From: Rhizobium sp. NXC24
GTDB lineage: Bacteria > Pseudomonadota > Alphaproteobacteria > Rhizobiales > Rhizobiaceae
Direction: 5' to 3'
DNA length: 64,000 nucleotides
Assembly (NCBI RefSeq): GCF_002944315.1
Contig: NZ_CP024314.1
Span: 1,922,001 to 1,986,000 of the forward strand
Shown here: piece by piece, positions 1 through 9,032 of the stretch
Layout of the letters: each line of letters begins with the position of its first letter
Position numbering within the stretch: the stretch's first letter is position 1
The notes under the pieces: model-generated
Database searches by the model: none
The model's input: only the letters and a program-made list of their open reading frames with translations
Told to the model about the DNA's origin: nothing
Made by a program: the position numbers and the translations under genes

Positions 1-448
1 ACATACCGACGGCGCAGTCAAGCGTGCCACGCTCTATCCCCTCAAGAGAGCTCGCATTGGTATGGAAAGAAAATGCCAAGCGGGCATAGGGTGACATCGC
101 GCGCAGCTTCAGCGCAATGCCGCAGACCGCTTCCTCGGCAAGGCTATCCGTAACGGCAATTCGGAAGCTGGTCGGGTCCGAGCGCGGGTCGAATTGCTCC
201 GGTGCGATTGAGGCTCTGATGACCGCGAGCGAACGGTGAAGCTCGGGCCAAATGGCGAGCATCCGTGAGGTTGGCTGAACGCCGTCCGCAACTTTTAGGA
301 AAAGTTGGTCGTGCGTCAATTTTCGGGCGCGCCGAAGCGCGTTGCTGACTGCTGGCTGGCTCATCGACAGACTGGCTGCGGCTCGCGTCACGTTCCGCTC
401 CAGCATAATCGCTTCAATGACCACCAGCAGGTTGAGATCAAGCCGCAT
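1..448 (-). CDS. LysR-family transcriptional regulator (C-terminus cut by window edge)
   Basis: The reverse strand translates to a LysR N-terminus: MRLDLNLLVVIEAIMLERNVTRAAASLSMSQPAVSNALRRAR in pieces, which is the winged helix-turn-helix (residues about 1-60), followed by the start of the effector-binding domain (FRIAVTDSLAEEAV at about 90). Only about 149 of the usual 300 residues are inside the window. ATG at 448 is chosen because it gives the normal LysR start; in-frame GTG codons at 457 and 460 are alternatives. It is divergent from the operon starting at 605, with 156 bp between, the usual layout for a LysR protein controlling its neighbour. Effector unknown. Confidence 0.85.
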   Translation of the reverse strand, partial: MRLDLNLLVVIEAIMLERNVTRAAASLSMSQPAVSNALRRARKLTHDQLFLKVADGVQPTSRMLAIWPELHRSLAVIRASIAPEQFDPRSDPTSFRIAVTDSLAEEAVCGIALKLRAMSPYARLAFSFHTNASSLEGIERGTLDCAVGM

Positions 449-457
449 GTTATTCAC

Positions 458-473
458 CACGATGATAATCGTG
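458..473. promoter_or_regulatory. Small palindrome next to the LysR start
   Basis: CACGAT-GATA-ATCGTG, perfect 6-bp arms, lies 10 bp before the LysR start codon in the divergent intergenic region. It could be an autoregulatory operator; it overlaps the alternative GTG start codons. No binding data; the arms are short enough to occur by chance. Confidence 0.3.
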
Positions 474-604
474 CCCTCTAAATCTAAATTGGACGATTCA
501 AACCTTTTGGGCAACTGTATCGACAAGAGCCAGAACGATGATGTCCTGCATCGGAGATAAGGCTGCGACAGACAACTGCGCAATATACTGCGAGGATTTA
601 TCTC

Positions 605-1351
605 ATGAATGATGCTCCTGCCGGAGACCTGTTGCCGAAGCTGACCGGTAAGATCAGCCCCGATCGTATTCGTCTGATGCGGGCGCCACGTCCGCCGCAT
701 GGCCTCATCGAGAAGTTCAAACGCATCCCCGATGCGACGAGCGTGGTCGCCGACGTCATGGACGAGCTGGGCATCACCGGCGCTATCGGAGCATCGGTTC
801 TCAAGCCGACCCTGCCGAACGCAAGCATCGTCGGGCCGGCCCTGACCGTGCGCAATATCATGCAACGCGACCATGTCTACGAAACTGCCCGCAACCATGT
901 GAACCGCATGGCGGAGTTCGAGGCTCACAATCTGGCGCTGCCTGGTGACGTCGTCGTCATCGATGGTGTTGCCGGCATATCCAACATGGGCGGCATTTCG
1001 GCGCAGACCGGCAAACGGCAGGGCGAAGCCGGCGCCATCGTCTTCGGTGGCATCCGTGACGTCGGCCATTCCCGTCGTGTGGAATATCCACTCTGGGCCA
1101 CCGAGATCACCCCGGTTACGGGCAAATGGCGCATCGAGACGGTGGAAATCAATGGCGATATCCAGATCGCCGGCATTCGCGTCGCGCCCGGCGATATCGT
1201 CGTCGCCGATGAGACCGGCGTCTGCTTCATCCCGATTGCGCGCGCGGCCGAGGTGCTGGAGCGGGCGCTGGCGAAGGCTGCCTTCGAGCACGAAAAATGC
1301 GGTGCAATCGATGCAGGGACCGCAGTTGCCGACTTGCCGAGCAAAGAGTGA
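605..1351 (+). CDS. RraA-like / HMG-CHA aldolase family protein
   Basis: A 248-residue protein of the RraA/dimethylmenaquinone-methyltransferase-like fold. Members with enzymatic activity are class II, metal-dependent aldolases or decarboxylases of 4-hydroxy-2-oxo acids giving pyruvate or oxaloacetate. The family signature GGIRDVGHSRR (about residue 150) carries the Arg-Asp pair expected to bind substrate and metal, and the gate region PGDIVVADETGVCFIP is present near residue 200. An N-terminal extension of about 30 residues precedes the core. A GAGG Shine-Dalgarno lies about 9 nt before the ATG. It is the first gene of a forward operon with a hydroxyacid dehydrogenase 5 bp downstream, so a carbon-carbon cleavage step in hydroxy-acid catabolism is more likely than RNase E control. 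Substrate unknown. Confidence 0.8.
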   Translation: MNDAPAGDLLPKLTGKISPDRIRLMRAPRPPHGLIEKFKRIPDATSVVADVMDELGITGAIGASVLKPTLPNASIVGPALTVRNIMQRDHVYETARNHVNRMAEFEAHNLALPGDVVVIDGVAGISNMGGISAQTGKRQGEAGAIVFGGIRDVGHSRRVEYPLWATEITPVTGKWRIETVEINGDIQIAGIRVAPGDIVVADETGVCFIPIARAAEVLERALAKAAFEHEKCGAIDAGTAVADLPSKE

Positions 1352-1356
1352 CTATA

Positions 1357-2361
1357 ATGGCTAATCTCACCCCCAGACTGCGTGTGGCTATCCTCGACGA
1401 CTATCAGGATGTCGTTCGTACGCTCGACTGCTTCAGCAAACTTCAAGGCCATGAGGTGACGATTTGGAACGATGCGGTAGCCGACGTGAACATGTTGGCA
1501 GAGCGACTTGCCAATGCCGACGTACTCGTGCTGCTGCGCGAGCGGACCAAGGTGGACGAAGTGCTGGTCAGCCGACTGCCGAACCTCAGGCTGATCAGCC
1601 AGAATGGCCATGTGCCGCACATCGATCTCGCCGCATGCACGCGGCACGGCGTTCTGGTCTCCTCGGCTCTGACGCAACGGCCTTCATATCCAACGGTGGA
1701 GTTCACCTGGGGCCTGATCCTCTCGGCGATGCGCAACATTCCGCTTGAAAGCGCCGCGCTTCGGGAAGGGTCATGGCAGACGACCGTCGGACTCGGACTG
1801 CGAGGCCGCACACTCGGAATCTATGGCTTTGGCCGGCTTGGCGCGATGGTGGCGCGGATCGGCGTCGCCTTCGGCATGGAGTTGCTGATCTGGGGGCGCC
1901 AGGGGTCTCTGGACCGGGCGCGGCAAGAGGGCCTTCCAGTTGCCGCGAGCAAGCAGGCCCTGTTCGAGCAATCGGACGTGCTCAGCCTGCACCTGCGCCT
2001 GAATGCCGAGACTGCCGGCTTGATCGACGCCGACGACCTTGCCCTGATGAAGCCGACGGCCCTGCTGGTGAACACGAGCCGAGCGGAGCTGATCAAGCCT
2101 GGGGCGCTGGTCGCAGCCTTGCGCAACGGCCGCCCCGGCAAAGCGGCAGTCGACGTGTTTGAGCACGAACCTTTGACCGACCCGAGCGACCCCTTGCTGA
2201 TGCTGCCAAACGCCTTGTGCACGCCACATCTCGGCTATGTCGAGCGCGACAACTACGAATATGCCTATGGCAATGCCTTTGACCAGATCGTCGCCTTTGC
2301 CCAGGGCGCGCCGATCAACATCCACAATCCGGATGTGCTGAAACAGGAGAATGCGCAATGA
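1357..2361 (+). CDS. D-2-hydroxyacid dehydrogenase (NAD(P)-dependent)
   Basis: A 334-residue member of the D-isomer 2-hydroxyacid dehydrogenase family, which interconverts 2-oxo and D-2-hydroxy acids in the cytoplasm. The Rossmann motif GIYGFGRLG (about residue 150), the catalytic Arg in NTSRAELI, the Glu in DVFEHEPL and the catalytic His in TPHLGY are all visible. The ATG at 1357 is preferred to an in-frame start at 1297 because the latter would overlap the upstream gene by 55 bp and add non-homologous residues. The stop overlaps the next gene by 4 bp (ATGA), indicating translational coupling. Its partners suggest work on a hydroxy acid related to the aldolase substrate; the exact acid cannot be read from sequence. 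Confidence 0.88.
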   Translation: MANLTPRLRVAILDDYQDVVRTLDCFSKLQGHEVTIWNDAVADVNMLAERLANADVLVLLRERTKVDEVLVSRLPNLRLISQNGHVPHIDLAACTRHGVLVSSALTQRPSYPTVEFTWGLILSAMRNIPLESAALREGSWQTTVGLGLRGRTLGIYGFGRLGAMVARIGVAFGMELLIWGRQGSLDRARQEGLPVAASKQALFEQSDVLSLHLRLNAETAGLIDADDLALMKPTALLVNTSRAELIKPGALVAALRNGRPGKAAVDVFEHEPLTDPSDPLLMLPNALCTPHLGYVERDNYEYAYGNAFDQIVAFAQGAPINIHNPDVLKQENAQ

Positions 2362-3146
2362 ACCTTGAGCTGGACGGCAAAGTCGTTTTGATCACGGGCG
2401 GCAGCAAAGGCATCGGTCTTGCCTGCGCCCGGGCCTTCGCCAGGGAAGGCGCCCGCGTGGCTATCGTATCGCGCGGCGCCGATAATCTGGCCGCCGCCCG
2501 GGCAGCACTTGCGGCCGACGGCATCGACGTCACACCCTTCGCCGCGGACCTGTCGGATGGCACCGCAGCCGAGCGTGCAGTCATTGCGGTTGAGGAGCAG
2601 GTCGGACCGATTGCTGTGCTGGTCAATTCCGCCGGTGGCGCCGTGCGCGTACCCCCGAGCGAACTAACGCCGGACAAGTGGCGCATCGCGATGGACGCGA
2701 AGTTCTTCACCTACATGAACGTCATGGACTATGTCTTGCCGCGCATGGTGTCGCGGCGCGCGGGTGCGATCGTCAACATTATCGGCACTGGCGGCAAGAT
2801 CGCCTCGCCGATCCATATTCCTGGCGGCGCTGCGAACGCGGCGCTGATGCTGGCCTCGGCCGGTCTGGCTGCAGCTTGGGGACACGCGGGCATACGCGTC
2901 AACGTCATCAATCCCGGGGCCACGATGACCGATCGGGTGCAAATGTCGCTGGACGCGGAATCGCGCGCCACCGGAAAGCCGCCGGAGGAGCTGCTGCGTC
3001 AAAACCAGCAGCGCATACCGCTTGGGCGCTATGCCACCCCAGAGGAGGTGGCCGATGCCGCGCTTTATCTCGCCAGCGTTCGAGCATCCTACGTGACCGG
3101 CGCGTCGTTGACGATGGACGGAGGCCTGACGCCGCTCGTTGTGTGA
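2358..3146 (+). CDS. SDR-family protein lacking the canonical Tyr-Lys catalytic pair
   Basis: A 262-residue short-chain dehydrogenase/reductase fold. The cofactor loop TGGSKGIG (residues about 12-19), NSAGGA, and RVNVINPGA are intact, so NAD(P) binding is likely. At the place where classical members have YxASK, this protein reads GGAANAAL: Tyr is Gly and Lys is Asn, and the usual Ser-bearing NISS strand reads NIIGTGG. Some SDR subgroups with a GxxNAAL segment are known to me, so this may be an established divergent class rather than a dead enzyme. It is translationally coupled to the hydroxyacid dehydrogenase upstream by a 4-bp overlap. Reaction unknown. Confidence 0.8.
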   Translation: MNLELDGKVVLITGGSKGIGLACARAFAREGARVAIVSRGADNLAAARAALAADGIDVTPFAADLSDGTAAERAVIAVEEQVGPIAVLVNSAGGAVRVPPSELTPDKWRIAMDAKFFTYMNVMDYVLPRMVSRRAGAIVNIIGTGGKIASPIHIPGGAANAALMLASAGLAAAWGHAGIRVNVINPGATMTDRVQMSLDAESRATGKPPEELLRQNQQRIPLGRYATPEEVADAALYLASVRASYVTGASLTMDGGLTPLVV

Positions 3147-3185
3147 CCGGCTGAGTGCGAAAAATCAACATTGGGAGGAGACCAA

Positions 3186-4493
3186 ATGTTTGGCTGGTAT
3201 CGCGAGCTAACAAATAGAGAGCGAAATACGTTCTGGGGATGCTTTGCGGGGTGGGCAGTGGACGCGATGGATGCGCAACTGTTCAGCTTTGTGCTTCCGG
3301 TGCTGATCGCAGCATGGGGATTGACGACGGCGCAAGCGGGCTATCTCGCCACAGCGACACTCCTCTCGGCCGCCGTGGGTGGCTGGGCATGCGGTTATCT
3401 GGCAGACCGCTTCGGCCGCGTCCGCGTCATGCAGTTCACCATTTTATGGTTCTCGGTGTTCACTCTCATCGCCGGCTTCACGCAGAACTTCGAACAGCTC
3501 ATCGTCGTGCGGGTGCTGCAAGGGCTGGGCTTCGGCGGTGAGTGGGCCGCTGGTGCCGTGCTGATGGGCGAGATCATCCGGCCTATCCACCGCGGCAAGG
3601 CGGTGGGCAGCGTTCAAAGTGGTTTTGGCGTCGGCTGGAGTGCCGCGGCCATATTGGCCAGCATCGTTCTGGCCTACGTACCGGCGGAATATGCATGGCG
3701 GACCCTGCTGATGATTGGCGTGCTGCCCGGACTTCTGGTTCTGCATCTGCGCCGAACGATCGAGGAGCCGGAACTCTATCAGCAGACCCGAGCTGCGATA
3801 AAGGCCACCGGCCGCGACCCGAGCCTCAGCGCGATCTTCCACCCTGGCATGCTGCAGGTGACGATCCTTGCTTCACTGCTGGCTTTCGGCGTCGTCGGCG
3901 TGGGCGGAGCAATTGTCAACTGGCTGCCGACGTTCATGAAGACGGTCCGTCACCTCTCGCCAAGCGCCTCAGGCTACTACGTATTTCTGGTTACCGGCGG
4001 TTCGTTCTTCGGTTTCCTGGCAAGCGCATACCTGTCCGACGTGCTCGGACGGCGACGGACATTCCAGTTGTTTCTGGTCTGCTCATGGGTGGTGACCATT
4101 GCCTATATGTTCCTGCCGCTATCGGGCTGGGGACTCATTCTGATGGGTGTGCCATTCGGCTTCTTCACGATCGGCAACTACGCAGCGCTGGGTCCCTTCT
4201 TTACCGAACTCTTCCCGACAGCGATACGTGGCAGCGGCCAAAGCTTCGCCTATAACTTCGGCAAGGCGGCCGGTGCTATCGCAGTCTCCTGCATCGGCAT
4301 TCTGGCGCAGTGGATCACCTTGGCAGAGGCCATCGGGCTGATTGCGTTGCTCGGCTACAGCATCGCGATCGTGGCAACGCTGCTGCTTCCTGAAACGAAA
4401 GGCATCAATCTTATGCCAGGCCTCGGTCCAACGGCGGATGAGGACGACCAGTCCGCCGCAACGAGGGAACAAACCGCTGCGGGTAGCCCCTGA
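3186..4493 (+). CDS. MFS transporter, organic/aromatic acid:H+ symporter type
   Basis: A 435-residue inner-membrane protein with about 12 predicted transmembrane segments. The loop-2 MFS motif is GYLADRFGRVRV (about residue 75) and its repeat in the second half is YLSDVLGRRRT; RVLQGLGFGGEWAAG is typical of the aromatic-acid/sialate symporter branch. Start at 3186 follows a strong GGGAGGAG Shine-Dalgarno; an in-frame codon at 3171 would place that element inside the gene. It presumably imports the acid degraded by the neighbouring aldolase and dehydrogenase. The C-terminal tail is charged and cytoplasmic. Confidence 0.87.
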   Translation: MFGWYRELTNRERNTFWGCFAGWAVDAMDAQLFSFVLPVLIAAWGLTTAQAGYLATATLLSAAVGGWACGYLADRFGRVRVMQFTILWFSVFTLIAGFTQNFEQLIVVRVLQGLGFGGEWAAGAVLMGEIIRPIHRGKAVGSVQSGFGVGWSAAAILASIVLAYVPAEYAWRTLLMIGVLPGLLVLHLRRTIEEPELYQQTRAAIKATGRDPSLSAIFHPGMLQVTILASLLAFGVVGVGGAIVNWLPTFMKTVRHLSPSASGYYVFLVTGGSFFGFLASAYLSDVLGRRRTFQLFLVCSWVVTIAYMFLPLSGWGLILMGVPFGFFTIGNYAALGPFFTELFPTAIRGSGQSFAYNFGKAAGAIAVSCIGILAQWITLAEAIGLIALLGYSIAIVATLLLPETKGINLMPGLGPTADEDDQSAATREQTAAGSP

Positions 4494-4691
4494 CCCCACA
4501 GGGACCGTTGGAACCCGACGGCACGCGATATGCGATCCACAGAGATGACATAGGACCTCGGGCCCGCGCCCCGAGAGACGAAATGACCAACCACCGGTTT
4601 GCCGAGCGCATGCGCTTGGGACAAATCGCAACCCTCCACGACGCAACCTGGATGCTTCCGTGGAGCTTCTTTCTGGACCAAGGAGAGACCA

Positions 4692-5186
4692 ATGAAATCA
4701 ACTTTCCCGTACCTGGTTCTTGCCATGACTTTGGCGACACAAGGGAGCATCGCCCAAGCGCAAGCCGCAGGCGGACCAATGCAAATCATGGTTGCGACAC
4801 CCCAGCAACTTTCGATCACTCAGAGCGCCTCGAAGACGGTCGGCGTGTCCCAGGTTTCGGGTCAGAGCGCTGAAATGCTTTATGGCGATCCGACGAAAGC
4901 AGGACTTTACACGGTTCTGCTGCGCCTCGAACCACACAAGCGCATCATGCCGCTATCGCATCCCGATTCCCGCTTCGTGACCGTCTTGTCGGGCACCTTC
5001 TACGTTGGGTTTGGCAATACCTACGATGAAACCAAGCTCAATGCGCTTCCGGCGGGAGGCATCTACACCGAACCCGCCAATGCCAACCATTTCGGGGAAA
5101 CGCGAGACGAGCCAGCCCTCGTCGCGATTACCGGATATGGGCCGAGCGGCACAAACTATGCGAACCCCGCGGATGCGCCAAAGTAA
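4692..5186 (+). CDS. Exported cupin-domain protein
   Basis: A 164-residue protein starting with a signal peptide (MKSTFPYLVLAMTLATQGSIAQAQA) and continuing into a single cupin barrel. Around residues 80-140 it has the cupin pattern MPLSHPDSRFVTVLSGTFYVGFG and later GIYTEPANANHFGE; His residues in both motifs could bind a metal, but the first motif is not a canonical HxH. ATG 4692 follows AAGGAGAG and gives the signal peptide; the longer in-frame start at 4599 does not. A 198-bp gap separates it from the transporter gene upstream. Periplasmic role unknown. Confidence 0.75.
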   Translation: MKSTFPYLVLAMTLATQGSIAQAQAAGGPMQIMVATPQQLSITQSASKTVGVSQVSGQSAEMLYGDPTKAGLYTVLLRLEPHKRIMPLSHPDSRFVTVLSGTFYVGFGNTYDETKLNALPAGGIYTEPANANHFGETRDEPALVAITGYGPSGTNYANPADAPK

Positions 5187-5262
5187 CTAAATGCACTGCC
5201 AGAAACCATGCGCTTTCAGCGGCGCCCGATGGAGCGCTGAAGTGAGATGACAGGAGAAACAC

Positions 5263-5709
5263 ATGTCTCAATCGCCAATGACCAATCCGACCGATGTGGT
5301 GCAGGCAAGCTCCGCCACAAGCCGCCGCAAGAGCGTCACCGTCGAACGCTTAGCCCACAAGTTCCCGGTCCCCAACGCGTGTCGAATCGGGAACCTGGTC
5401 GTCTCGGGTGCGATCCACGGCGTAGATCCCGAAACGCAAGTCATGCCGGAGGACCTCACATCCCAGTGCGCCCATGTGTTCGCAAATATGAAGACGATCG
5501 TCGAGGCCGCCGGCGGCAGCACCGATGACATCATCAAGATGACGGTCTATCTGCGCGACCGCAACAATCGAGAGCCGCTCAATGAGGAATGGGTGCGCAT
5601 GTTCCCGGACCCCGAAACCCGACCGGCTCGACACTCGCAGCCCTTGTTGGTGGAAGGACCTTCGCTGGTTCAATGCGATTTCATGGCAGTGATTGGACGA
5701 GCAGGCTGA
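5263..5709 (+). CDS. RidA/YjgF/YER057c family protein
   Basis: A 148-residue RidA-family protein. Family members hydrolyse reactive enamines/imines to ketoacids, or act as deaminases and hydrolases in specific catabolic operons. The core runs from about residue 35 (RIGNLVVSGAIHG) through NMKTIVEAAGGSTDDIIKMTVYLRD to RPARHSQPLLVEG, which contains the conserved Arg (ETRPAR) that binds the substrate carboxylate in active members. It has an N-terminal extension of about 30 residues. ATG 5263 is preceded by CAGGAG. Location between a cupin and pntA suggests a role in the same catabolic unit; the substrate is not evident. Confidence 0.8.
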   Translation: MSQSPMTNPTDVVQASSATSRRKSVTVERLAHKFPVPNACRIGNLVVSGAIHGVDPETQVMPEDLTSQCAHVFANMKTIVEAAGGSTDDIIKMTVYLRDRNNREPLNEEWVRMFPDPETRPARHSQPLLVEGPSLVQCDFMAVIGRAG

Positions 5710-5745
5710 CGGCGGCGCGGCGCGATCGTCGGGGGATAAGATACG

Positions 5746-7320
5746 ATGAAGATCGGAGCAGTTAAGGAAAGAGCCGCAGGAGAAGCGCGCGTTGCGATGA
5801 CGCCAGAGGCCGCTCTTCAGCTCCAGAAACTGGGTTACGAGTGCGTGATCGAAACCGGTGCTGGAAAAGCGGCCGGATTTTCGGACGAGGCCTATCGTGG
5901 CGTGGGTGTCACGGTGGTCGACAGCGCGGCTTTGCTCTACGAGACATCCGACGTCATTGCCAAGGTCCGGCCCCCTGAAGCCGCAGAGGTTGATCGGCTG
6001 GAGCCTGGCAAGACGCTGATCTCCTTCTTCTACCCGGCGCAGAACAAGGAGCTTCTCGATCAGGCCAGCTCCAGCGGAGCGAATGTCATCGCCATGGACA
6101 TGGTGCCGCGCATCAGCCGAGCCCAGAAGATGGATGCCCTGTCGTCGATGGCCAATATTGCCGGCTATCGCGCGGTGATCGAGGCCGGCAACAATTTTGG
6201 CCGCTTCTTCACCGGTCAGGTGACGGCCGCCGGCAAGGTGCCGCCGGCCAAGGTCTTGGTGATCGGCGCGGGTGTCGCAGGGCTTGCGGCGATCGGCACG
6301 GCAACCTCGCTCGGCGCCATCACCTATGCCTTCGACGTGCGCCCTGAGGTGGCCGAGCAGATCGAATCCATGGGGGCGGAATTCGTCTTCCTCGACTTCG
6401 GCGAAGAACAGCAGGATGGCGCCGCGACCGGCGGTTATGCCGCGCCGTCCTCGCCGGAGTTCCGCGAGAAGCAGCTTGCCAAGTTCCGGGAACTGGCGCC
6501 TCAGATCGACATCGTCATCACCACCGCCCTGATCCCCGGCCGCGATGCGCCGAAGCTGTGGCTTGCCGATATGGTGGCAGCGATGAAGCCGGGCTCGGTC
6601 GTGATCGACTTGGCCGCCGAACGTGGCGGCAATTGCGACCTGACGGTCCCCGACGAGCGCATCGTCTCCGACAATGGCGTGATCGTCATCGGCTATACGG
6701 ATTTCCCGAGCCGCATGGCGGCGCAGGCCTCGACGCTTTATGCCACCAATATCCGCCACATGCTGACGGATCTGACGCCGGGCAAAGACGGGGTGATCGT
6801 CCACAACATGGACGATGACGTCATCCGCGGTGCGACCGTCACCAAGGATGGCGCAATCACCTATCCGCCGCCACCGCCGAAGGTGCAGGCGATCGCCGCC
6901 GCCAAGCCGAAGGAAAAGGTGAAGGAGCCGACGCCGGAGGAAAAGCGGGCCCGGGAACTGGCCGCCTTCAAGGCGCAGACCAGGAACCAAGGCATCCTGC
7001 TCGTCATCGGCACCGCACTTCTGCTGCTGGTCGGCGCCTATGCGCCGTCGAGCTTCATGAGCCATTTTGTCGTCTTCGTGCTCGCCTGTTTCGTCGGCTT
7101 CCAGGTGATCTGGAACGTCAGCCATTCGCTGCACACGCCGCTGATGGCGGTGACCAACGCCGTCTCCGGCATCGTCATCCTCGGCGCGCTGTTGCAGATC
7201 GGCTCGGGCAACGGGCTGGTGGTGACGCTGGCGGCGCTGTCAGTGCTGATCGCCACCATCAACATCGTCGGCGGCTTCCTCGTCACCCGGCGCATGCTCG
7301 CCATGTTCCAGAAGTCTTAA
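5746..7320 (+). CDS. pntA: NAD(P) transhydrogenase subunit alpha (fused form)
   Basis: A 524-residue alpha subunit of the proton-translocating Re/Si-specific transhydrogenase, which reduces NADP+ with NADH using the proton gradient. It starts [20 protein letters not shown], as in alanine dehydrogenase/PntA N-termini, has the NAD-binding loop [11 protein letters not shown] near residue 173, and ends with about four transmembrane helices from residue about 415. Thus the NAD domain and the short membrane domain are in one chain, as in E. coli, whereas many alphaproteobacteria split them into PntAA and PntAB. A lysine/proline-rich linker (about 375-405) joins the parts. It begins 36 bp after the RidA-like gene and 18 bp before pntB. 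Confidence 0.93.
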   Translation: MKIGAVKERAAGEARVAMTPEAALQLQKLGYECVIETGAGKAAGFSDEAYRGVGVTVVDSAALLYETSDVIAKVRPPEAAEVDRLEPGKTLISFFYPAQNKELLDQASSSGANVIAMDMVPRISRAQKMDALSSMANIAGYRAVIEAGNNFGRFFTGQVTAAGKVPPAKVLVIGAGVAGLAAIGTATSLGAITYAFDVRPEVAEQIESMGAEFVFLDFGEEQQDGAATGGYAAPSSPEFREKQLAKFRELAPQIDIVITTALIPGRDAPKLWLADMVAAMKPGSVVIDLAAERGGNCDLTVPDERIVSDNGVIVIGYTDFPSRMAAQASTLYATNIRHMLTDLTPGKDGVIVHNMDDDVIRGATVTKDGAITYPPPPPKVQAIAAAKPKEKVKEPTPEEKRARELAAFKAQTRNQGILLVIGTALLLLVGAYAPSSFMSHFVVFVLACFVGFQVIWNVSHSLHTPLMAVTNAVSGIVILGALLQIGSGNGLVVTLAALSVLIATINIVGGFLVTRRMLAMFQKS

Positions 7321-7338
7321 GCGGCAGGGATCTTCACA

Positions 7339-8784
7339 ATGACCATCGGTATTGTATCGGCCGCCTATGTTGCGGCAGCGGTTCTCTTCATCCTCTCGCT
7401 CGGCGGCCTGTCCGGCCAGGAAAGCGCCAAGCGCGCCGTCTGGTACGGCATTGTCGGCATGGCCCTTGCCGTAGTTGCCACGATCTTCGGCCCCATGATC
7501 GACAAGACCGTCGGCAATTGGTTCATCATCGCGCTGATGATCGCAGGCGGCGCGGTGCTCGGCCATTATGTGGCGAGCCGGGTGCAGATGACGGAAATGC
7601 CGCAGCTCGTTGCGGCGCTGCATTCCTTCGTCGGCCTTGCCGCGGTGTTCATCGGCTTCAATGCCCATCTCGAAGCGGCCCATGTCGCTTCTCTCGACGA
7701 TGCTTCCCGCGCAGCGCTCACCGGATTTGCCGGCATATTGGCCCACAAGGACATGGTGGAACTGTCGATCATGAAGGTCGAGGTCTTCCTTGGCATCTTC
7801 ATCGGCGCCGTCACCTTCACCGGCTCGGTCGTCGCCTTCGGCAAGCTTGCCGGCAAATTGGACGGCAAGGCCAGGAAGCTGCCGGGCGGGCACGTTCTCA
7901 ACGCGAGCGCCGCGATCCTGTCGCTGATCCTGCTGTTGATGTACTTCAATGGCGCCGGGGTCTGGACGCTCGTCCTGATGACGGCACTTGCCTTCTTCAT
8001 CGGCTATCACCTGATCATGGGCATTGGCGGCGCCGACATGCCGGTCGTCGTCTCGATGCTGAACAGCTATTCCGGCTGGGCGGCCGCGGCGATCGGCTTC
8101 ACGCTCGGCAACGATCTCCTGATCGTCACCGGCGCCCTAGTCGGCTCCTCGGGTGCGATCCTCTCCTACATCATGTGCAAGGCGATGAACCGCTCCTTCG
8201 TCTCGGTGATCCTCGGCGGCTTCGGCGCGAGCACCGGCGCGCAGATGGAGATCATCGGCGAGCAGATCGCCATTAGTGCCGAGGGCGTCGCGGCCGCCTT
8301 GGACGAGGCCGACAGCATCGTGATCGTGCCGGGCTACGGCATGGCGGTGGCCCAGGCGCAGCAGTCGGTCTCGGAACTGACCCGCAAGCTGCGTGCTGCC
8401 GGCAAGACCGTCCGCTTCGCCATCCATCCGGTGGCCGGCCGTCTGCCCGGCCACATGAACGTGCTGCTTGCCGAAGCGAAGGTTCCCTATGACATCGTGC
8501 TGGAAATGGACGAGATCAACGACGACTTCCCCAATACCGACGTCGTCATCGTCATCGGCTCGAACGACATCGTCAACCCGGCGGCGCAGGAAGATCCGAA
8601 CTCGCCGATATCCGGCATGCCGGTGCTCGAAGTCTGGAAGGCCAAGCAGGTCTTCGTCTCCAAGCGCGGTCAGGGCACCGGTTATTCCGGCATCGAGAAC
8701 CCGCTGTTCTTCAAGGAGAACACCCGCATGTTCTACGGCGATGCCAAGAAGTCGGTCAGCGAGCTCTTGCCGATGATCGGCTAG
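7339..8784 (+). CDS. pntB: NAD(P) transhydrogenase subunit beta
   Basis: A 481-residue beta subunit. The N-terminal half (about 1-270) holds eight to nine transmembrane segments of the proton channel; the C-terminal cytoplasmic dIII domain carries the NADP-binding loop [13 protein letters not shown] (about residue 330), [22 protein letters not shown] and the conserved [10 protein letters not shown] and [16 protein letters not shown] segments. Length is normal for the family (E. coli 462). It lies 18 bp after pntA, making the pair one transcriptional unit, here at the end of a hydroxy-acid catabolic operon. Confidence 0.94.
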   Translation: MTIGIVSAAYVAAAVLFILSLGGLSGQESAKRAVWYGIVGMALAVVATIFGPMIDKTVGNWFIIALMIAGGAVLGHYVASRVQMTEMPQLVAALHSFVGLAAVFIGFNAHLEAAHVASLDDASRAALTGFAGILAHKDMVELSIMKVEVFLGIFIGAVTFTGSVVAFGKLAGKLDGKARKLPGGHVLNASAAILSLILLLMYFNGAGVWTLVLMTALAFFIGYHLIMGIGGADMPVVVSMLNSYSGWAAAAIGFTLGNDLLIVTGALVGSSGAILSYIMCKAMNRSFVSVILGGFGASTGAQMEIIGEQIAISAEGVAAALDEADSIVIVPGYGMAVAQAQQSVSELTRKLRAAGKTVRFAIHPVAGRLPGHMNVLLAEAKVPYDIVLEMDEINDDFPNTDVVIVIGSNDIVNPAAQEDPNSPISGMPVLEVWKAKQVFVSKRGQGTGYSGIENPLFFKENTRMFYGDAKKSVSELLPMIG

Positions 8785-8924
8785 GCAGGATACGCGCGCA
8801 GCCCTGCGACGAGCGTAGTTGTTGCGGGCCAGATCAAACCCGGCTTCGTCGACCCCGACTATCATTCATCCCAATGATGATGGTCCCGTCAAACTCTGAA
8901 TTGGACCGAAATAAAAGCGCCGTG

Positions 8925-8970
8925 CAAACCTTCATCCGGTGCAGCGCCGCGCGGGAGCAATGAAGGTTTG
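8925..8970. repeat. 11-bp perfect inverted repeat upstream of the MBL-fold gene
   Basis: CAAACCTTCAT (8925-8935) and ATGAAGGTTTG (8960-8970) are exact reverse complements separated by 24 nt of GC-rich sequence. The element ends 62 bp before the start codon at 9033 and about 140 bp after pntB. It could be a regulator site or an RNA stem; there is no T-run, so it is not an intrinsic terminator of pntB. Confidence 0.5.
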
Positions 8971-9032
8971 ACTTCGTCGTGCACCCGCATCCCGCCGCCC
9001 GATCCGCAATCGACAGCCCAAGGAAGCCAGCG

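Noticed and set aside
5350..7134. 594-codon reverse open frame opposite RidA and pntA
   Set aside because: Antisense shadow spanning two well-supported genes; no domain and no ribosome-binding sequence.
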